9,329 nucleotides of DNA, from contig CAZSRK010000072.1 in the NCBI GenBank assembly GCA_964609305.1, positions 1-9,329 of the forward strand, read 5' to 3'. Below the pieces are notes generated by a model. The model had not been told where the DNA came from and did no database searches. It was given only the letters and a program-made list of their open reading frames with translations. This stretch comes from CAKSXP01 sp964609305 (GTDB lineage Bacteria; Bacillota; Clostridia; Oscillospirales; Oscillospiraceae). Made by a program: the position numbers and the translations under genes. Below, one piece after another: positions 5,386 to 9,329 of this stretch (positions are counted from its first letter, which is position 1; every line of letters starts with the position of its first letter).

Positions 5386-6726
5386 ATGAAGGCAAGAAAA
5401 CGTTTTATAACAATCGTAGCAATCGTTTTGTCTCTTCTGATGCTGTTCTCGGTGCTTATCTCGGTGCTGAGCAGCATGGCGGGCGCGGTCAGCCAGTCGG
5501 ATATCGACTCGCTCAACGAACAGAAGGCCGCACTTCAGAGCGAGCAGGCTGTACTTGAGAGCGAGATAGCCGACCTGCAGAGCGAACAGGCGACTGTACT
5601 TGAGCAGAAGGCCGCGCTCGATGAGCGAAATGAGCTTGCCCGCCAGGAGATCGAGCTTATAAACGAGCAGATCGATATTTACGATCAGCTTATCGAGAAT
5701 AAATCCGACGAGCTTGAGGAGGCCATCGCCGCGCAGGAAGAGCAGACGGAAAAATACCAGACTCGTATACGCGCAATGGAGGAAGAGGGGACAGTGTCCT
5801 ATCTGGCTATCCTCTTTGATGCGACAAGCTTTTCCGATTTGTTGTCGAGGCTCGATATGATATGGGAGATAATGGAGAATGATAGCCAACTTGAGGCTGA
5901 GTTCATAGCGGCAAGCGAGCATGTTGCGCAGGTAAAGGCCGAATATGAGGAGACTCTGGCCGAGCAGGAGGTTGTCCAGGCTGAGTTGCTTGCCAGAAAG
6001 GCCGATCTGGAACAGCAGATTGAGGAAGCATATGAGCTCATCGCTGAAATAGAGGCGGACATTGAATCCCATCAGGCAGAGTACCTGGCCAACGAGGCTG
6101 CGGAAGAAGAGCTGGATGCGGAGATAAACGCCCTTATAGCCGAGCTTGAGGCGCAGCGTCAGGCAGAAGAGGCCGCGCGTCAGGCAGAAGAGGCCGCGCG
6201 TCAGGCAGAAGAGGCCGCGCGTCAGGCAGAAGAGGCCGCCCGTCAGGAACAGGCACAGGCTCAGGCCCAGGAAGAGGGGCAGCAGAATTCAACGGATAAC
6301 ACGGTCACAGGCGATACGACCCCTAGTAGCGAGACGACCAGCGGTACATTTATCTGGCCTACCACAGGGTATACGATATCCTCGTCCTACGGGTACAGGA
6401 TCCATCCGATTTTCGGAACTCAGAAATTCCACGCTGGCATTGATATTGCTGTGAGCTCTGGACAGCCGATATATGCGGCAGCTTCGGGGACCGTCGTAAC
6501 AGCGGTGTACAGTTCCTCCTATGGTTACTATGTCATGATTGACCATGGAAACGGTTACTACACACTTTATGCACATATGACTCAGTACATAGTATCGAAC
6601 GGACAGAGCGTGTCCCAGGGTGATGTTATTGGCTACGTCGGCTCCACCGGCTGGTCGACAGGCCCACACCTGCATTATGAGGTGCGAGTTAACGGCAGTA
6701 CCGTCGATCCCATGAGCTTCTATTAA
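5386..6726 (+). CDS. Secreted murein hydrolase with PcsB-like coiled coil and M23 domain (first copy)
   Basis: Probable FtsEX-controlled peptidoglycan endopeptidase, 446 residues. A signal peptide spans residues 1-34 (basic MKARKR, hydrophobic core, AGA before VSQ). A long Glu/Gln/Ala-rich coiled coil (about 36-257) includes the PcsB/CwlO-type motif MEEEGTVSYLAILF followed by SFSDLLSRLD (131-157). Then come four RQAEEAA repeats (258-285), a Gln- and Ser/Thr-rich linker, and an M23 (LytM) domain from about 324 to the end. Zinc ligands His349, Asp353 (FHAGID) and His430 (HLH), plus His397 (LYAHM) and His428, are all present, so it should be active, unlike E. coli EnvC. AAGGAG (5374-5379) overlaps the ftsX stop and lies 6 bases from this ATG, suggesting coupled translation. 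In other Gram-positives the FtsEX partner has a CHAP (PcsB) or NlpC/P60 (CwlO) domain instead. Bond specificity cannot be told from sequence. Confidence 0.9.
   Translation: MKARKRFITIVAIVLSLLMLFSVLISVLSSMAGAVSQSDIDSLNEQKAALQSEQAVLESEIADLQSEQATVLEQKAALDERNELARQEIELINEQIDIYDQLIENKSDELEEAIAAQEEQTEKYQTRIRAMEEEGTVSYLAILFDATSFSDLLSRLDMIWEIMENDSQLEAEFIAASEHVAQVKAEYEETLAEQEVVQAELLARKADLEQQIEEAYELIAEIEADIESHQAEYLANEAAEEELDAEINALIAELEAQRQAEEAARQAEEAARQAEEAARQAEEAARQEQAQAQAQEEGQQNSTDNTVTGDTTPSSETTSGTFIWPTTGYTISSSYGYRIHPIFGTQKFHAGIDIAVSSGQPIYAAASGTVVTAVYSSSYGYYVMIDHGNGYYTLYAHMTQYIVSNGQSVSQGDVIGYVGSTGWSTGPHLHYEVRVNGSTVDPMSFY
6157..6240 (+). repeat. Four tandem 21-bp repeats inside the first hydrolase gene
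   Basis: Four copies of a 21-base unit starting CGTCAGGCAGAAGAGG, at 6157-6177, 6178-6198, 6199-6219 and 6220-6240. They are identical except that the last base of the fourth copy is C instead of G. A partial fifth copy (CGTCAGGA) follows. Each unit encodes RQAEEAA. The repeat extends the coiled coil by four 7-residue units. The second hydrolase gene lacks it. Confidence 0.97.
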
Positions 6727-6747
6727 TCTGAACAGGAGAGCCGAAAC

Positions 6748-7941
6748 ATGAGACAGAAATTAATATCCTCGCTGTTGGCAATGTCCCTGATCCTCGTAGG
6801 AACGATACCTGTGATAACGACCCATACTCAGGCTGTTAGCCAGGCGGATATCGATGCGCTCAAGGAGCAGATGGAGGTGATAAGTTCCGAGAAGGAAGAG
6901 ATTCAAAACACTATCGCCTCACTTGAGGGAGAGCATGCCTCTGTTATCGCGCAGAAAGCCGCGCTGGACGAGCAGAACGAGCTTGCCCGCCAGGAGATCG
7001 AGCTTATTAATGAACAGATCGACATTTACGATCAGATAATTGCAAATAAGCAGATAGAACTCGAGGAAGCTGAAGCGGAAGAGGCTGAACAGATGGAAGG
7101 TTTCCGTTCCCGTATGCGCTCGATGGAGGAGGAAGGCACAGTATCCTATCTCGCGATTCTGTTTGAGGCGACTAGCTTTTCCGACCTTCTTTCCCGTATC
7201 GACATTATCCGTGAAATTATGGAGCGCGATAACGAGCTGGAAGAGAACTGCATCGAAGCGCGTGAGCGCGTGGAAGAGGTCAAGGCGGATTATGAGACCA
7301 CTCTGTCCGAGCAGGAGGCCGTTAAGGCTGAGCTTCTCGAGAAAAAAGCCCAGCTTGAGTCCGACATAGAGGCGGCCAGTCAGCTTCTGATCGAGCTTGA
7401 GGACGACATCGCGGAGTATGAGGCATTCTACGCCGAGAAAGAGGCGATAGAAGCTGAGGTTGACGCCGAGATACGCGAGCTGCTGGCCGAGCTTGAGGCT
7501 CAGCAGGCGGCTGCAGAGGCTGCCGGACAGGCAGGCAATATCACAGGAACCGGCACCTACATATGGCCGCTTCCCGGATACAGTCCTGGCAGCGCCTACG
7601 GATGGCGTTTGCACCCGATACTTGGCGTGATGAAATTCCACGCCGGTGAGGACATTGGAGCGCCGAGCGGAACGCCTATCCTTGCTGCAGACAGCGGCGT
7701 TGCATATCCCGCCGTTAATCCAGGCGGTTACGGTAACTATGTGCTTATCAACCACGGCGACGGGCGTTCCACACTGTATGCGCATATGACCAGCTATTGC
7801 GTCAGCTATGGTGAGACAGTAACGCAGGGGCAGGTTATCGGGTACGTTGGCTCTACCGGGCTTTCGGCAGGGCCCCATCTGCATTTTGAAGTCCGTGTCA
7901 ACGGCAATACGACCGATCCGAAGAGCTATTTCAGTTTCTAA
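6748..7941 (+). CDS. Secreted murein hydrolase with PcsB-like coiled coil and M23 domain (second copy)
   Basis: Tandem paralogue of the preceding gene, 397 residues. Its signal peptide ends at TQA (residue 29), followed by VSQADIDALKEQ, matching VSQSDIDSLNEQ of the first copy. The coiled coil (about 30-250) shares the block ELARQEIELINEQIDIYDQ (78-96) and MEEEGTVSYLAILF with SFSDLLSR (126-152). It lacks the RQAEEAA repeats and has a short linker ending GTGTY. The M23 domain keeps His298 and Asp302 (FHAGED), His346 (LYAHM), and His377 and His379 (HLH), so it should also be active. The ribosome site AGGAG (6734-6738) lies 9 bases from the ATG, and only 21 bases separate the two genes, so they are co-transcribed. 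A hairpin ends the unit downstream. It may be a second FtsEX client or an FtsEX-independent hydrolase; sequence alone cannot decide. Confidence 0.9.
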   Translation: MRQKLISSLLAMSLILVGTIPVITTHTQAVSQADIDALKEQMEVISSEKEEIQNTIASLEGEHASVIAQKAALDEQNELARQEIELINEQIDIYDQIIANKQIELEEAEAEEAEQMEGFRSRMRSMEEEGTVSYLAILFEATSFSDLLSRIDIIREIMERDNELEENCIEARERVEEVKADYETTLSEQEAVKAELLEKKAQLESDIEAASQLLIELEDDIAEYEAFYAEKEAIEAEVDAEIRELLAELEAQQAAAEAAGQAGNITGTGTYIWPLPGYSPGSAYGWRLHPILGVMKFHAGEDIGAPSGTPILAADSGVAYPAVNPGGYGNYVLINHGDGRSTLYAHMTSYCVSYGETVTQGQVIGYVGSTGLSAGPHLHFEVRVNGNTTDPKSYFSF

Positions 7942-7972
7942 AAGGCATATTCGGCAATCCCGACCATAATAA

Positions 7973-8004
7973 TAACCGGACGGCACCGAGGCACCGTCCG
8001 GTTA
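7973..8004 (+). terminator. Probable intrinsic terminator after the hydrolase genes
   Basis: A perfect 11-bp stem, TAACCGGACGG (7973-7983) with CCGTCCGGTTA (7994-8004), has a 10-base loop. It begins 32 bases after the stop codon. The following CGCCTTATTTAT is only moderately T-rich, so termination may be partial. It lies between two same-direction genes and probably marks the end of the ftsEX-hydrolase unit. Confidence 0.7.
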
Positions 8005-8086
8005 CGCCTTATTTATCCAGCCAGAACCGGGGCATTGTACTTACCTAAGGTGTCTGTCGAGATTTACTGTGGTCATAAATCATATA

Positions 8087-8096
8087 CCTCCGGAGG
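8087..8096 (+). promoter_or_regulatory. Palindromic ribosome binding site of the S41 protease gene
   Basis: GGAGG (8092-8096), 6 bases before ATG 8103, forms the right half of the perfect palindrome CCTCCGGAGG. The CCTCC just upstream is complementary to the Shine-Dalgarno bases, but the two abut, so an intramolecular hairpin could have only a short stem. Confidence 0.6.
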
Positions 8097-8102
8097 AATA
8101 AA

Positions 8103-9245
8103 ATGGAGAAAAGATTTAAGCTATCAAGCTTCATACTGGCCTGTATCCTCTGCGTTGTTCTTGGTGCAGGGATAATGTTCGGTGTGGCAGTCGTGCTCGC
8201 AGGCGGATGGGACCAGTTAATCTATGCGCAAAAATATGCTGTCGTTGCAGATATCATAAGTGATATGTACATCGGTGACAGTGATCCCGAGGAACTATCT
8301 GACGCTGCAATCTCAGGCATGATAGAGGCCATTGACGACCAGTGGAGCTATTATATGACGGCTGAGGAGTATGAAAGCTATAAGGAGTATGTTGCCAATG
8401 CATACACGGGTGTTGGTATAAGTATAGTTCAGGATGAGGAGACCGGAAATATAGAGATAGTGTCCGTAACTACCGGCTCTCCGGCTGAATCGGCGGGCAT
8501 AGTGGCCGGCGATATTCTTGTAGCTGTGGACGGGCAGGAAACTTCCGGTATGACCACATCAGAGCTCCGAAGCCTCATACAAAGCAGCGATGGCGCCGAA
8601 ATGATATTCACGCTATTACGCGCTGACGGCAGCCGGGATGATGTTCCCATAACCAGTGGGGAGATAAAAGTTCAGGCTGTAGAGTATGAGATGCTCGACG
8701 GCGGCATAGGATACATCCGCATAGTTAATTTTGAAGCCGGCTGTGCGGACGGGGCGATAGAGGCGGTGGATTTGCTTATTGAACAGGGTGCGCAGTCGCT
8801 TATATTCGATGTGCGCTCCAATCCCGGCGGACGCGTCAGTGAGCTTACAGAGCTGCTTGACTATCTCCTGCCGGAGGGAGATATATTTGTAAGCGTTGAC
8901 AAACAGGGCAACGAAACCGTGACCACCTCGGATGCAGACTGTATTGAAATTCCGATGGCTGTTCTGGTCAATTCGAACAGTTACTCTGCTGCTGAGCTGT
9001 TTGCTGCGACGCTCAGAGAATACGACTGGTGCAGCATTGTTGGAGAGGCCACTACCGGCAAGGCCAGAAGCCAGATAACAATATCGCTGTCTGATGGCAG
9101 TGCCGTTCATCTGTCGACGAATGCATATCTGACGCCGAACAGGGTCGACCTGTCCGAGACCGGTGGAATAGTTCCCGACTATGAGGTGGAGCTTTCCTCT
9201 GATGGGGATTCGCAGCTTGAAAAAGCAATTGAAATCCTGTCTTGA
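8103..9245 (+). CDS. Membrane-anchored S41 carboxy-terminal processing protease (CtpA/CtpB-like)
   Basis: A serine protease outside the membrane that trims or degrades proteins from their C-termini, 380 residues. A single N-terminal hydrophobic segment (about 8-33) acts as a signal anchor. A PDZ domain spans about 101-185 (TGVGISIV, then GSPAESAGIVAGDILVAVDG). The S41 core follows, with GGIGYIRIVNF and SLIFDVRSNPGG. Aligned by eye on family spacing, the catalytic set is intact: Ser295 in SNSYSAAE (usually SASASE), Lys320 in TTGKA and Gln324, with the usual 25- and 4-residue spacings. The YS in place of the common AS next to the active Ser is a mild deviation. AGGAGG-type spacing supports the start. 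I see no convincing promoter in the 98 bases after the upstream hairpin, so expression may depend on read-through or a weak promoter. Its position after two murein hydrolases suggests a role in envelope turnover, by inference only. Confidence 0.92.
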   Translation: MEKRFKLSSFILACILCVVLGAGIMFGVAVVLAGGWDQLIYAQKYAVVADIISDMYIGDSDPEELSDAAISGMIEAIDDQWSYYMTAEEYESYKEYVANAYTGVGISIVQDEETGNIEIVSVTTGSPAESAGIVAGDILVAVDGQETSGMTTSELRSLIQSSDGAEMIFTLLRADGSRDDVPITSGEIKVQAVEYEMLDGGIGYIRIVNFEAGCADGAIEAVDLLIEQGAQSLIFDVRSNPGGRVSELTELLDYLLPEGDIFVSVDKQGNETVTTSDADCIEIPMAVLVNSNSYSAAELFAATLREYDWCSIVGEATTGKARSQITISLSDGSAVHLSTNAYLTPNRVDLSETGGIVPDYEVELSSDGDSQLEKAIEILS

Positions 9246-9270
9246 CACAGTGGATATTTGTATCTATAAT
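9242..9270 (+). promoter_or_regulatory. Perfect-consensus vegetative promoter for the gene beyond the right edge
   Basis: TTGACA (9242-9247), a 17-base spacer, and TATAAT (9265-9270): all twelve consensus bases with ideal spacing. The -35 box overlaps the TGA stop of the protease gene (9243-9245). Transcription would begin near 9277 and read rightward out of the window. Confidence 0.85.
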
Positions 9271-9315
9271 AGCAAATTGTATATTTCCTTAGTAATTTCT
9301 TTTATTATATGTATA

Positions 9316-9323
9316 GAGGGTGA
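9316..9323 (+). promoter_or_regulatory. Probable ribosome binding site of the next gene
   Basis: GAGGGTGA near the right edge, after an AT-rich leader. No start codon follows within the last six bases, so the downstream gene should start at or just past base 9330. Its identity cannot be seen. Confidence 0.45.
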
Positions 9324-9329
9324 CTGCAA

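Noticed and set aside
5242..6072. Minus-strand open frame (276 codons) spanning the end of ftsX and the first hydrolase gene
   Set aside because: It crosses two certain genes and is explained by the codon use of the coiled coil; no domain is seen.
6146..6454. Plus-strand frame with Arg/Lys-rich repeats (RQKRPRV)
   Set aside because: It is the 21-bp repeat of the hydrolase gene read in another frame; no start signal or family resemblance.
6919..7986. Long minus-strand open frame (355 codons) opposite the second hydrolase gene
   Set aside because: It mirrors a coiled-coil gene rich in Glu/Gln/Lys codons, whose complement rarely makes stops. The translation has no recognisable domain, and the plus-strand gene is clearly real.

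Overview
The window looks like a chromosomal segment of a Gram-positive anaerobe of the class Clostridia, plausibly Oscillospirales. The reasons are the Gram-positive-type ftsE-ftsX-murein hydrolase cluster, an MsmX/UgpC-type orphan sugar ATPase, a CdaR/PucR-type regulator, a DUF4830-like protein, strong AGGAGG ribosome binding sites and base composition that looks roughly balanced by eye. This placement is inferred from gene content. No rRNA, tRNA, CRISPR array, insertion sequence or phage gene is visible.

Layout. Bases 1-416 (minus strand) hold the start of a small membrane-anchored DUF4830-like protein that runs off the left edge. It diverges from rsuA (16S rRNA pseudouridine synthase, plus strand) across a short AT-rich region where good -10 boxes on the two strands overlap. 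Next, under its own promoter with a palindrome between -35 and -10, comes an orphan carbohydrate ABC-transporter ATPase (UgpC/MsmX type), closed by a strong hairpin terminator. A CdaR/PucR-like regulator follows under a near-consensus promoter. With no terminator after it, the regulator is followed at 37 bp by a tight cell-envelope cluster: ftsE, ftsX (overlapping), and two tandem paralogous secreted murein hydrolases, each with a PcsB-like coiled coil and an M23 domain. A GC-rich hairpin ends this cluster. A membrane-anchored S41 carboxy-terminal processing protease with PDZ domain and an intact Ser-Lys-Gln catalytic set follows. A perfect-consensus promoter overlaps its stop codon and points to a gene that must start just beyond base 9329.

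How the genes may work together. FtsE (ATPase) and FtsX (membrane protein) form a complex that gates murein hydrolases outside the cell through a coiled-coil partner. Here the two coiled-coil/M23 proteins are the obvious partners, and both keep the full set of zinc and catalytic residues, so each should cut peptidoglycan itself rather than act as an EnvC-like activator. The neighbouring Ctp protease could limit hydrolase levels, as Ctp/Prc proteases do in some bacteria; that link is inference. The UgpC-type ATPase and the CdaR-like regulator form a separate sugar-uptake and carbon-sensing pair. No stretch over 300 bases lacks a gene; the longest gap (2463-2679) holds a terminator and a promoter. 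I see no clear undescribed system. The most notable signals are the tandem FtsEX-linked hydrolases and the operator-like palindrome in the ugpC promoter.
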